Under the pieces are notes generated by a model, which searched no databases, was not told the origin of the DNA, and saw only the letters and a program-made list of their open reading frames with translations. Of a stretch of 35,181 nucleotides of DNA, positions 1-8,785 are shown one piece after another. A program made the position numbers and the translations under genes. Location: assembly GCA_030750465.1 (NCBI GenBank), contig JASMHZ010000013.1:1-35181 (forward strand), given 5' to 3'. The stretch comes from Candidatus Peribacteraceae bacterium. GTDB taxonomy: Bacteria > Patescibacteriota > Gracilibacteria > Peribacterales > Peribacteraceae. Each line of letters begins with the position of its first letter. The stretch's first letter is position 1.

Positions 1-1569
1 GAGATCGCATTCCTCATTTTTATGAATGATGGCATCACCACAGAACATCTGTTTACAGAGGCATGTCTTCCTGTCGCACTTCATAGAAGTATCTGCGCAT
101 GGCCTGTCACGTTCACATTCTTCTTGGTCTGGGTCAAAGGACCCATCTCCGCATTCTGCTTCAAATGTAAACAGATTAAGTGAGGAGCTCTGAGAGGAAA
201 CGAGTGCAACAATTGTTTGAGAGGTAGAACTTGAAGAGCCTATTGTGGATGGGGCGGGTGGGAGTGTAGGAGTAGAGAACTCAGAAGATGCTGCAACTAT
301 GACAGTAGGTACGCTGCTTGCACTACTGGAAGAGTCATCATCTCCGTCATTATCGCGTCCGTCCTGACATGCGGATTCCGGATCACTTTCATCATCGTCA
401 TCCGGATTGGAACATGAAAAATCATTTGGGTGATCCGTTGCGCCATCATTGTCGTTATCGATTCCATCCCGGCACTCCGGTGTGTGCTCTTCGTCGCTGG
501 GGCTGGAACAGTCGGAGTCATGCTCTATTTCACTGAAGTCATTGGCCGACGCACATCCGCTGTCTCTTGGGTAATCGGTTTGACCATCATTGTCATTATC
601 GGCTCCGTCACTACAATCGGGCAGCCTATCAGCGCAAACAACCGTCTCGATACAGTGTGCATTTACGCTACCATAATCTGATAAAGCTTGAATTTCATAC
701 CACTTGTTTGACGAAGTGCTCCAATGCAACAACGAATTGTCTTCTGGACTCCAGTAGCAACGCTGTTTGTGTCCGGCATGATGCTTGGTTTTTGAAACTA
801 ACCTGCCGTATCCGGAAATTTGGCATACCCTGGTAGCGCTATCGTCATCGAATCGAATAGCGTATGGTTTGGGCCAAATTAAAACGATGTCGTCTCCGGA
901 ATTGTTTACTGTGCTAGTAACAGTACCTGACGGAGTTACTGTAGTTTGCCCTCCCTGATGAGGACCTTCTTCAAGAACGTCAATTTGTCCATCGCCGTCG
1001 TTGTCACGACCGTCACTACATTCTCCTGTTGAAGGATGGAAACCTGATTCATCGTTATCACTTGCGCTTGCACACCCCTGATCATTCGGATAATCGGTAA
1101 ACCCATTTCCATCGTTATCTAAACCGTCGTTGCACTCTGGCGCAGGCGTAAGATCTCGACAATAACACGCTGCTGTTATATCCGTTGCGTCGTAATCCCT
1201 TTTTTGCCCATCGCGATAACAATATCCTCCAACCGGAGTTAAAGGAACTGTTCTTGGAGATGAACCACATGGAACATTCCAGCAACCAGCTAGATAAATC
1301 CCGGCACCTAGCTGTGTATAGGCCTCTTCATTTTGTGCTTCACCAGAAGTGCAGTATGCCCCATACGTTGGAGATGGAGCACTTACCATTCCGGCCGCTG
1401 AACAAACTGAGCTACATGTACCAGCCCAAGTTTGAACCCATCTTCCGTTATAAACTTGCGCTTCGGCTTTCGGAATTGAGTAAAGTAATTCAAAAAGTCC
1501 ACCGGACTGAAATTGAACAGTGAGCATTGCTGTCAGTGTCAGGGCACTCAAGAGGCGTCTTGACGGCAT
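1..1569 (-). CDS. Secreted protein with DGxDNDGDGxxD (calcium-binding-like, Cys-rich) repeats, 3' end cut by window edge
   Basis: Open frame of 523 codons on the minus strand from ATG at 1569 to the window edge (absent from the ORF track, presumably because it has no stop in the window). N-term MPSRRLLSALTLTAMLTVQFQSGGLFELLYSIPKAEAQ resembles a signal peptide. Repeats: PECNDGLDNDGNGFTDYPNDQGCASASDND, GECSDGRDNDGDGQID, DCSDGADNDNDGQTDYPRDSGCASANDFSE, ECRDGIDNDNDGATDHPNDFSCSNPDDDDES. Confidence 0.85.
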   Translation of the reverse strand, partial: MPSRRLLSALTLTAMLTVQFQSGGLFELLYSIPKAEAQVYNGRWVQTWAGTCSSVCSAAGMVSAPSPTYGAYCTSGEAQNEEAYTQLGAGIYLAGCWNVPCGSSPRTVPLTPVGGYCYRDGQKRDYDATDITAACYCRDLTPAPECNDGLDNDGNGFTDYPNDQGCASASDNDESGFHPSTGECSDGRDNDGDGQIDVLEEGPHQGGQTTVTPSGTVTSTVNNSGDDIVLIWPKPYAIRFDDDSATRVCQISGYGRLVSKTKHHAGHKQRCYWSPEDNSLLHWSTSSNKWYEIQALSDYGSVNAHCIETVVCADRLPDCSDGADNDNDGQTDYPRDSGCASANDFSEIEHDSDCSSPSDEEHTPECRDGIDNDNDGATDHPNDFSCSNPDDDDESDPESACQDGRDNDGDDDSSSSASSVPTVIVAASSEFSTPTLPPAPSTIGSSSSTSQTIVALVSSQSSSLNLFTFEAECGDGSFDPDQEECERDRPCADTSMKCDRKTCLCKQMFCGDAIIHKNEECDL

Positions 1570-1795
1570 GGGAAATATGGGGATTTGTAAAAAAGGCGAG
1601 AATTGTACCGCCGCTCCTTATAATGTCAAAGTAATTTTCCCTTGTTTATCCCAAAAAGAACGTTGCAAGACAGTCAAGTTTGTATTTATGGATATTTTGG
1701 CATGAGGAAGGCAAAATATGGCCCTAAACCACTCAGGCTCTTCGTGCCCTCGGATTTAGGGCATGAACCAGAAATAAATATGTTGAGGTTGGCGC

Positions 1796-1829
1796 AGCCA
1801 TGAACCCGAGCAAAGCGAGTGGTTCATGG
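1796..1829. repeat. Hairpin gccatgaacc...ggttcatggc, followed by a copy of the tRNA-Gln 3' end
   Basis: 10-bp inverted repeat; atggctggggaggaggg (1826-1842) is identical to the tRNA 3' region 1903-1919. Confidence 0.7.
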
Positions 1830-1873
1830 CTGGGGAGGAGGGTCTGCTCCGTAAACTTCGCAGACCATGAATT

Positions 1874-1908
1874 CAGCCATTCTGAGAAGCTTGCGAAGCA
1901 GAATGGCT
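1874..1908. repeat. Hairpin cagccattctg...cagaatggctg abutting the tRNA-Gln 3' end (possible terminator)
   Basis: 11-bp inverted repeat that incorporates the encoded CCA end of the tRNA. Confidence 0.6.
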
Positions 1909-1978
1909 GGGGAGGAGGGATTCGAACCCCCGAATGCATGGACCAAAACCATGTGCCTTACCACTTGGCGACTCCCCA
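1904..1978 (-). tRNA. tRNA-Gln(TTG), CCA end encoded
   Basis: Reverse complement TGGGGAGTCGCCAAGTGGTAAGGCACATGGTTTTGGTCCATGCATTCGGGGGTTCGAATCCCTCCTCCCCAGCCA: 7-bp acceptor TGGGGAG/CTCCCCA, anticodon stem CATGG/CCATG with loop TTTTGGT, TTCGAAT T-loop, G discriminator, CCA. Confidence 0.93.
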
Positions 1979-2021
1979 ATAATGAAGATATTAGTCAGAA
2001 AGAACGATACCACACTCCTCC

Positions 2022-2064
2022 CGCCCTCCGAAGCCTTGGCGAAGGAGGGTGGCGACTCCCCAAT
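2022..2064. repeat. CCCTCCGAAGCCTTGGCGAAGGAGGG hairpin fused to a copy of the tRNA-Gln 5' end
   Basis: Self-complementary CCCTCC...GGAGGG next to tggcgactccccaat (2050-2064), identical to 1966-1980 of the tRNA 5' region. Confidence 0.65.
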
Positions 2065-2115
2065 TTTAATTTATTAAACACATTTTATTGTAACAGAAAT
2101 ACTCAGATATCTAAA

Positions 2116-2209
2116 GAAACAGAGGATTCAGAGGAATCAGAAGAACCAGAAGAATAATGCGATTAATCCTCTGAAACCTTTGTCTCTTGTGCTTCCTCTG
2201 TTTCTTCTC
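2116..2209. repeat. 9-mer (GARNCAGAR) inverted-repeat element, site A
   Basis: Left arm gaaacagag-gattcagag-gaatcagaa-gaaccagaa-gaa (2116-2154); opposing pyrimidine arm cctctgaaacc...cttcctctgtttcttctc (2168-2209). Confidence 0.7.
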
Positions 2210-2349
2210 AATTACCAATCCACAACTATCTTCTCCGATCCACCTCCGAGGGAGTATGTTTGGGTCATGGTTTTTGTTGTTATTTACATTCATATATTAC
2301 TCCAAATTTAAGAAATTGTAAAATATGATCTCAAAATAGGACTTTTAGG

Positions 2350-3042
2350 CTATTCGAAGCGATAATCTCGTGATTTTTCGTTGAAGATCAAATGTGAGTG
2401 ATTTGAGGTCAGAAGTTCCAAGATTAAGCCCGCTAAGTGCTCAGGGGAGTGCATGAGCTTTTCCTTTTGCTCCAGGGCTAAACCCGAAATTCCATGCCTT
2501 GCCAAAGCAGTATTTGTGGACCCTGGTAGTATAAATTTGAAGTCAAAATCATGAAGTGTCTCTTTTGCCAATAATCCCATGTGATATTGGGCCATTTTTG
2601 TGAGTCCGTAGAGTGCCGGATCAGATCGTGGTTTTTGGGAATATCGAGAGGCTATTATTGCAATCTGAGCTCCGGGATTTAAATAGGGGACTGAGCTTTT
2701 TATAAGCAGCCAAGAGCCCTTCACATTCACATCGAAAAGTAACTCAAAATCATCTTCAGTTGCGTCCATCAGAGTGCCTCTCCTCATGACTCCTGCATTG
2801 CAAATTAGTACGTCAATCGGTGTTTTTAGCTCATTTAAGGCGCCTTCAATATCGCCTAAATCAGTTATATTCACTTTATGAGTTGTCATCCCATCAAGCC
2901 CTTGGTCAGGCTCGTCAATATCAAAGTTAGTGATGACTGCGCCGGCACCAATAAGCTCCTCGGCAAGTGCTCTGCCAATCCCGTTTGAGGCTCCGGAGAT
3001 TAATACGTGTTTGTTTTTAAAATCCACCTTTATATTATACAT
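2350..3042 (-). CDS. SDR-family NAD(P)-dependent oxidoreductase
   Basis: ISGASNGIGRALAEELIGAGA (TGxxxGxG-like), NAGVMRRG, YGLTK active-site motif. Confidence 0.88.
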   Translation of the reverse strand: MYNIKVDFKNKHVLISGASNGIGRALAEELIGAGAVITNFDIDEPDQGLDGMTTHKVNITDLGDIEGALNELKTPIDVLICNAGVMRRGTLMDATEDDFELLFDVNVKGSWLLIKSSVPYLNPGAQIAIIASRYSQKPRSDPALYGLTKMAQYHMGLLAKETLHDFDFKFILPGSTNTALARHGISGLALEQKEKLMHSPEHLAGLILELLTSNHSHLIFNEKSRDYRFE

Positions 3043-3094
3043 CAGCCATTTTTACTTGTTAATAGGCCATTACTTCCCTAAACTGCCTCGGACA

Positions 3095-3445
3095 ATGTTC
3101 GCAATTGTAGACATAGCAGGCTTTCAGGAGAAGGTCTCGGAAGGTGAAAAAATCAGGGTTCCTTTGCTTAGCGAGGAAGCCGGTAAGAAGGTAACTTTCA
3201 AAAATGTATTTTTGGTTTCAAAAAGCGATAGCGATGTAAATATCGGTACACCATTCGTCTCTGGAGCGACAGTTGAGGCAAAGGTTTTGGAGCATGGAAA
3301 GGCCAAGAAAATCAGAGTTTTTAAGATGAAAAGAAGAAAAAGATATCGTCGAGTAAAAGGACACAGGCAGGATTTTTCTGATATTGAGATTACGGGAATT
3401 AAAGTTGGTGCGGTGAAAAAGGAAGTGAATGCTGGTGAAAAGTAA
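3095..3445 (+). CDS. rplU: 50S ribosomal protein L21 (bL21)
   Basis: MFAIVDIAGFQEKVSEGEKIRVPLL...KIRVFKMKRRKRYRRVKGHRQDFSDIEI; start moved from 2930 to ATG 3095. Confidence 0.93.
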   Translation: MFAIVDIAGFQEKVSEGEKIRVPLLSEEAGKKVTFKNVFLVSKSDSDVNIGTPFVSGATVEAKVLEHGKAKKIRVFKMKRRKRYRRVKGHRQDFSDIEITGIKVGAVKKEVNAGEK

Positions 3446-3454
3446 ATAACAGTG

Positions 3455-3517
3455 TGTAGTGGGTAGTTTGTAGTTGTTTTGAGGTGTTTTTGTGTCTACC
3501 CACTACTCACTACTCAC
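3455..3517. repeat. Heptamer-built hairpin between convergent rplU and tgt
   Basis: TGTAGTG GGTAGTT TGTAGTT (3455-3475) opposed by TACCCAC TACTCAC TACTCAC (3497-3517). Confidence 0.65.
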
Positions 3518-4628
3518 TTAAGAGTTCAATTTCATTCCTGAGTCTTTCCATCTCTTTAAGCGTAACACTAATATTCTGCATCTGAGCATAAGTTTCACCC
3601 AGTCTTTCGTTAGCTTTAACCAAGTGATGTAAGTAGCTCTTATTTAGCTCGCGACTGAACTTAGAAGGAGAGTCAGAATCAATCGGAGTGTGATCATTTT
3701 TAAATTTTGCATTTGTGATTCTCAGATCAGTTCCGTCTGACATCAGAAGTGTCCCGTGCCTTGCTATCCTCATCGGAAGTACGCAGTCGAACATATCGAT
3801 TCCAAATGCTATGCATTTCTTCATTTGGCTGACGACGCCTACTCCCATCAAATATCTCGGCTTATCCTCAGGCAATAGGGGTGCGATGGCCTCTACAATT
3901 CCTAGCATATCCTCCTCAGATTCACCTACAGCAAGTCCTCCGATAGCGTAACCGTCAAAATCAAGAGCTATGAGCTCCTCCGCGCACTTTTTGCGAAGCT
4001 TAAGATCAAGTCCTCCTTGTACAATTCCAAATAAAGAAGAAACAGAGGAAACAGAGGAGTCAGAAGAACCAGAAGAATCGCTCCTCTGTTTCTTCTGTTT
4101 CTTTAATTCGTTGTGGATTTCTTTACATTGAGCAGCCCATTTCAATGTTCTATCAACTGCCTTTTCAATATCAGGTTTGGCAGATTTAGATGGTGGGCAC
4201 TCATCAAAACACATAATCAAGTCAGCCCCAAGTTTATGTTGAATGGTGATCGCTTCTTCCGGACCCATAAAAAGGGGAGCTCCATCTAAATGAGAATTGA
4301 AGTGGACTCCTTCATCTTTGATCTTGTTATTGCATCTGAGTGAATAAACCTGATAACCGCCGGAATCAGTCAGGATTGGCTTATTCCAGCCTACAAATGA
4401 ATGAAGTCCTCCAGCTGACTGGACAATATCTTCACCAGGTTGAATGTGCAGATGGTAGGTGTTGCAAAGTAAGATCTGGGCACCAAGATCAGTTAAGTCG
4501 GTATGAGTGATACCCTTCATAGCACCAGCTGTACCAACGGGCATGAAGAAAGGAGTCTCTATTATTCCGTGAGGCGTTTCGATTTTTCCTCTTCGGCCAA
4601 GGTCAGTGGTTTTTTCTAAAGTAAACAT
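3510..4628 (-). CDS. tgt: Queuine tRNA-ribosyltransferase
   Basis: GIIETPFFMPVGT, LTDSGGYQVYSL, FGIVQGG, GYAIGGLAVGE, RYLMGVG; contains a low-complexity insert KKQKKQRSDSSGSSDSSVSSVSS. Confidence 0.95.
   Translation of the reverse strand: MFTLEKTTDLGRRGKIETPHGIIETPFFMPVGTAGAMKGITHTDLTDLGAQILLCNTYHLHIQPGEDIVQSAGGLHSFVGWNKPILTDSGGYQVYSLRCNNKIKDEGVHFNSHLDGAPLFMGPEEAITIQHKLGADLIMCFDECPPSKSAKPDIEKAVDRTLKWAAQCKEIHNELKKQKKQRSDSSGSSDSSVSSVSSLFGIVQGGLDLKLRKKCAEELIALDFDGYAIGGLAVGESEEDMLGIVEAIAPLLPEDKPRYLMGVGVVSQMKKCIAFGIDMFDCVLPMRIARHGTLLMSDGTDLRITNAKFKNDHTPIDSDSPSKFSRELNKSYLHHLVKANERLGETYAQMQNISVTLKEMERLRNEIELLSE
4033..4104. repeat. 9-mer (GARNCAGAR) inverted-repeat element, site B, in frame inside tgt
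   Basis: Left arm aaagaagaaacagaggaaacagaggagtcagaagaaccagaagaa (4033-4077); right arm cctctgtttcttctgtttcttt (4083-4104). Confidence 0.75.
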
Positions 4629-4747
4629 CTACGGCACTTTACAACATTATTTGCTTAGATGTTCTCTAAATCACATTTTTTGGTTTTTGTCCCTTCTTAA
4701 GTGACAATCTCTCCTTACAATGTAATGGATTTCTTTCCCCTTATTTT

Positions 4748-5188
4748 ATGAAAAATTGTTGTATTTTCTCGTGTTGCCCAAAGACTCCAGTTGGCATCGC
4801 GGGCTTCCTGGTTCGAATTAGCTTCGGGCTATCTCTTCTTTTTGTTGGACTTACTCATTATATGACTTTTGACGGATTCAAGGGTATGGTCGCCGATGGT
4901 CTTGGGCCTTTGGAACCCCTGGGGGTTTTGTGGGCCTTGATATTGCCTGCATTGATGATAGTTGGTGGAGCTCTGCTTGTTGCTAACACGTACAAAGAGC
5001 TTGCAACATGGGCAGGTGGACTTGCGCTTGCATCGATCCCAGCAGGAATGCTTGCAAAGCCTGTTCTCTCCGGAGCATCTCTTGCAGACATGATGCCAGC
5101 CGCTCTAAACGCGATGATATGGCTAATCCTATTCTTGTTTGTCGTAAAATGCTCCTCTTGCTGTTCAGGAGGAAGCTGTGAAAAGTAG
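4748..5188 (+). CDS. DoxX-like integral membrane protein with Cys-rich termini
   Basis: About four hydrophobic segments; FLVRISFGLSLLFVGLTHY resembles DoxX; CCIFSCC at the N-term and CSSCCSGGSC at the C-term. Confidence 0.65.
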   Translation: MKNCCIFSCCPKTPVGIAGFLVRISFGLSLLFVGLTHYMTFDGFKGMVADGLGPLEPLGVLWALILPALMIVGGALLVANTYKELATWAGGLALASIPAGMLAKPVLSGASLADMMPAALNAMIWLILFLFVVKCSSCCSGGSCEK

Positions 5189-5296
5189 AAGAACCAGATG
5201 AACCAGAAGAGTCAGAGGAAACAGAGGACTATGTTTAATCAGAATCTGAAGATAATCTCTTCTGGTTCATCTGAAACCTCTGTTTCTTCTGTTTCC
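5188..5296. repeat. 9-mer (GARNCAGAR) inverted-repeat element, site C
   Basis: gaagaaccagatgaaccagaagagtcagaggaaacagagga (5188-5228) opposed by tcttctggttcatctgaaacctctgtttcttctgtttcc (about 5258-5296), between convergent genes. Confidence 0.75.
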
Positions 5297-5299
5297 TAA

Positions 5300-5944
5300 T
5301 TAAGATTTGGCTTTTACAACATGATCGATTAATCCATACTTAAGCGCTTCTGCCGCGCTCATAAAGTTATCTCTTTCTGTGTCATTGGTAACCTTATCAA
5401 TCTTTTGTCCTGTATGATCTGCAATCATTTTATTAAGAAGGTTCTTAGTTTTGATTATATGGTCAGCGTGAATTGCAATATCAGTTGCTTGTCCTTCAGT
5501 TCCTCCAAGAGGTTGGTGAATCATAACTTCTGAGTGCTCTAATGCATAACGCTTTCCTTTAGCTCCGCCAGTTAGGATGATCGCGCCTCCGCTTGCGGCA
5601 ATACCAAGGCAGACCGTTGAAACATCGGGTTTCACATGCTGCATCGTGTCATACATTGCGAGAGTCGATGTAACCTGTCCGCCGGGTGAGTTTACATACA
5701 TTGTAATATCTTTCTTTGGATCTTGTTTCTCTAGAAAAAGAAGCTGAGCGATTATTGAGTTTGCAATGTCATCATTAATCGGAGTTCCAAGAAAAATAAT
5801 TCGCTCTTCCAAAAGGCGTGAATAAATGTCATATGCCCGTTCGCCGAGCTGAGTTTTTTCTATAACTGTTGGAATAATCGTGTTGCTTGGCAGCATGTGA
5901 CCACGCGGAAGATTCTTAGCTAAAGATATAAGTTGGGAGTGCAT
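5300..5944 (-). CDS. clpP: ATP-dependent Clp protease proteolytic subunit
   Basis: [61 protein letters not shown]. Confidence 0.95.
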   Translation of the reverse strand: MHSQLISLAKNLPRGHMLPSNTIIPTVIEKTQLGERAYDIYSRLLEERIIFLGTPINDDIANSIIAQLLFLEKQDPKKDITMYVNSPGGQVTSTLAMYDTMQHVKPDVSTVCLGIAASGGAIILTGGAKGKRYALEHSEVMIHQPLGGTEGQATDIAIHADHIIKTKNLLNKMIADHTGQKIDKVTNDTERDNFMSAAEALKYGLIDHVVKAKS

Positions 5945-6069
5945 ATTTTGGAGAAGGGGATTTCGTTTATATCATAGCAAAAAAGGCGTATTCTAGGCAG
6001 TAGGCAGTAATCGTTATTTATTGTTATAATTTATAATGTAATGAATACAGGACATATAGCTTTCAACAT

Positions 6070-6984
6070 ATGAATACCTCAGCCAAAGCAAAAATATCTG
6101 ATCTAATAGTAATATTAGGCCCAACGGCGAGTGGCAAAACAAGGTATTCCATCGAAATGGCCAAAGGCTTTGAGTACCAAGTTGAAGTGATAAATGCTGA
6201 CTCCAGACAGCTATATAAATATTTAGATATCGGAACCGCAAAGGTCAGCCCAAAGGAGATGGATGGCGTGTCTCATCATCTGATCAATGTATTGGATCCA
6301 AAAGAAGAAATCAGCGTTGGTTGGTATCAGACTGAAGCAAAAAGAATAATTGCTGAAGTCAAGGAACGAGGGAATATGCCGATGCTTGTAGGAGGATCAA
6401 TGTTGTATCTGAGTGCAATTACGGATGGGTTGAGCATGGCGCCTACTCCTTCGGCAGAACTCAGGCAAAAATTAATTGATGAGTATGACAAAGATCAGGG
6501 TAAATCTCTTTATAAAAGGCTGAGAGATATTGATCCAGAGACTGCTTCTAAAATTCATGTAAATAATAAACCGAGATTGGTTAGGGCTGTAGAAATCTTT
6601 GAGTTAACAAATGAGAAAAAAGCTGACGTTGTTCCAAATAGTGAACTGAGACCAAGGGATCGAATACTCGAATATTCGAATATTCGAATGGTCGGTATTA
6701 ATGTTGATAGAGTTGAGCTTCATAAAAGAATCAATGAGCGAACTCGAATAATGTTTGAGAATGGATGGGTCGAAGAGGTTAGAGAATTAATGGATAAAGG
6801 ATATGGCCCTGATGATCCGGGAATGAAGAGCTGTGGGTATCGTGAGATTATGGAAGATATTAGGTCAGGCAATCTTGATGAAGAGGAGTTGATCGAAGTA
6901 ATTTCTGCCAAGACACGACAATATGCTCGCCGTCAGTTAACTTGGTGGCGTGGAGATGAAAGAATCAATTGGATTAATGCTTAA
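6070..6984 (+). CDS. miaA: tRNA dimethylallyltransferase
   Basis: ILGPTASGKTRYSIEMAK, INADSRQLYKYLDIGTAK, HHLINVLDP, VGGSMLYLSAITDGL, KSCGYREI, ARRQLTWWRGD. Confidence 0.95.
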   Translation: MNTSAKAKISDLIVILGPTASGKTRYSIEMAKGFEYQVEVINADSRQLYKYLDIGTAKVSPKEMDGVSHHLINVLDPKEEISVGWYQTEAKRIIAEVKERGNMPMLVGGSMLYLSAITDGLSMAPTPSAELRQKLIDEYDKDQGKSLYKRLRDIDPETASKIHVNNKPRLVRAVEIFELTNEKKADVVPNSELRPRDRILEYSNIRMVGINVDRVELHKRINERTRIMFENGWVEEVRELMDKGYGPDDPGMKSCGYREIMEDIRSGNLDEEELIEVISAKTRQYARRQLTWWRGDERINWINA

Positions 6985-7442
6985 GGTTCGGAAGAAACCT
7001 CGGCTGTATCCGAAGATTCGGCAACAGATTCCCTGGTAGCGTCGTCGATCTCTCTTACCATTCCTGTCATTTCTTTTCTAAGTGCTTCCTCATCTTGAGC
7101 CCTAATAGCGTCGTTAATTATTGGGGCATGTACTCCCATAGTTTTTAGTAACTTTGGATCTTTTTCCGCATGGTCTTTTGGCAAAGCAATAATATTTTCT
7201 AGGGCCGCTTCTGCGTCATCGACTTTGCCAACATCCTTCATACATTCAGCCGAAAGCCTACTCGCGTCATCCCATCTTTTTTTATAAGCCATTTCAAATT
7301 CCATTGAAGCCAATTCCTCTCTAGCTTCTTTCTTTTCAGGGCTCTTCTTTTTTGCTTCTACATGAGCCTTCTTGCCATGATCAAGTGCATCTTTATCAGT
7401 CTTCTCTTTTTTTCCGCCTTTGAATACTTCGGGATCTGTCAT
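6981..7442 (-). CDS. Hypothetical charged, helix-rich protein
   Basis: 153-aa ORF, very rich in K/E/A/D; stop overlaps the miaA stop. Confidence 0.55.
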   Translation of the reverse strand: MTDPEVFKGGKKEKTDKDALDHGKKAHVEAKKKSPEKKEAREELASMEFEMAYKKRWDDASRLSAECMKDVGKVDDAEAALENIIALPKDHAEKDPKLLKTMGVHAPIINDAIRAQDEEALRKEMTGMVREIDDATRESVAESSDTAEVSSEP

Positions 7443-7451
7443 GAGAGTAGT

Positions 7452-7850
7452 TTAAAACTTAAATACATCATATTCCACTTCAATCTTCTGCTTCGAGTGC
7501 CATAGCGCCTCTACCATTGTATCTAATTGGGGAGACTCATCGGGAGTTTCGGTAGATTTCCAAAAATCGACAACCATTCGAATTTCGTCAGCCAAGTTAA
7601 CCAGAATCAAATCTGTCTTGTCCTGCCATTCCTCGGGCATCGAATCATAAACCTCCTTTTTAACAAAGGTCTGAGGCACCATCGGGTTAATTTCACCGGA
7701 TTCAATAAGTTTGATTAGATTCAAAATAAACTTCTTGTGCTTATCTTCCATCTTCCCAGAAATCGCTTGGCCAGCTTTCTTCTGATCATCCTCGGTTACG
7801 CTGTCCTGGTGAGCTCCCATGGTTTTTTTATAGTCGTCTGGCATCAACAA
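7452..7850 (-). CDS. Hypothetical protein
   Basis: 132-aa ORF directly upstream of 6981..7442 on the same strand; no recognised motif. Confidence 0.55.
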   Translation of the reverse strand: MLMPDDYKKTMGAHQDSVTEDDQKKAGQAISGKMEDKHKKFILNLIKLIESGEINPMVPQTFVKKEVYDSMPEEWQDKTDLILVNLADEIRMVVDFWKSTETPDESPQLDTMVEALWHSKQKIEVEYDVFKF

Positions 7851-7892
7851 TATTCTATCATTTTTTGCGGCTATATTCTATTTTGCAAGGAA

Positions 7893-7986
7893 AGGAAGCA
7901 GAGGAATCAGAGGAAGCAGAAGAGTCAGAAGATAAAAAACAAGAACCCCTCTGGTTTCTCTGAATCTTCTGTTTCTTCTGCTTCTT
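7893..7986. repeat. 9-mer (GARNCAGAR) inverted-repeat element, site D
   Basis: aggaagcagaggaatcagaggaagcagaagagtcagaagat (7893-7933) opposed by cctctggtttctctgaatcttctgtttcttctgcttctt (7948-7986), between divergent genes. Confidence 0.75.
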
Positions 7987-8042
7987 GCGGCAGTATTTAG
8001 TATATTGAGTAATACTTAGTATGTGGTATAATATACTTAGAA

Positions 8043-8639
8043 ATGCATATATTAAACACACACAAACCACTAAGAGCTTTTGCGCACAGACATGATGATT
8101 TGCCTGCATTCCATGCTGGATTCCTGATTTTAACGCTTCTGGCGGCTGCGATGTTCAGTCTGGGAGCATTCGGGCTCCTGATTTTTACTCATATGTGTTT
8201 GGACTTGGTTAAATATCGTGAATATCACGGGTATAGCTGGGGGCTGACATTTAAGGGAATCGTGAGAGAGAGTCTGATGGATTTGACGCTATTTATGATC
8301 GGTTTGATGTTTGCTGTTTTCCTTCATCATTCCATAGCTTTCCCGGGAATTAGCGGAGTAATGAGAGCTGAGATTGCGGTAGTTAGAATGTTCGGAACCA
8401 TTATTCCAAAAATGAAAATACTGCATAACTTCCTTAAGATTGTTGCACACGTTAGACATTACCTGGATCACGCTCATCCACATCTTAGGAAGCATTGGAG
8501 TTCTGTTGATCGAGTTTGCTTTTGGTCATTGGGTCTAACCACTTTACTTCTCGTATTTTCGGCACCAATTTTGCAGGTGGAATATTCAACGGTTATTGAA
8601 ATTCTAAGAGAAGAATTGGTTCCTAGATTGATTCATTGA
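8043..8639 (+). CDS. Hypothetical His-rich membrane protein
   Basis: 198-aa ORF with several hydrophobic segments and many His; TATAAT at 8027-8032 just upstream. Confidence 0.55.
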   Translation: MHILNTHKPLRAFAHRHDDLPAFHAGFLILTLLAAAMFSLGAFGLLIFTHMCLDLVKYREYHGYSWGLTFKGIVRESLMDLTLFMIGLMFAVFLHHSIAFPGISGVMRAEIAVVRMFGTIIPKMKILHNFLKIVAHVRHYLDHAHPHLRKHWSSVDRVCFWSLGLTTLLLVFSAPILQVEYSTVIEILREELVPRLIH

Positions 8640-8689
8640 CATCAGTGAAATAATATTATTTAAGGTGTGTTCCGCTTCAAGGTGGCCTG

Positions 8690-8785
8690 CCAGCCGAAGT
8701 CGTAGCGACTTCATTCTCTAGTATGGCCCGCCTACGCATTCTGTGCTTCGGCGGACAGCCTACGCTACGCGTAGGCTGGAACGTC
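8690..8785. repeat. Cluster of GC-rich palindromes
   Basis: gaagtcgtagcgacttc; gcctacgctacgcgtaggc; related gcctacgc/gcggac pieces. Confidence 0.6.

Noticed and set aside
297-836. Short ORFs 297..521(-), 318..536(+), 430..681(+), 567..836(+)
   Set aside because: They overlap the 523-codon minus-strand repeat protein, whose frame gives coherent DGxDNDGDG repeats; these are shadow frames.
1733-2293. ORFs 1733..1939, 1800..1982, 1867..2157, 2111..2293
   Set aside because: They run through the tRNA-Gln gene and the flanking hairpins and repeats; low-complexity or tRNA translation, not proteins.
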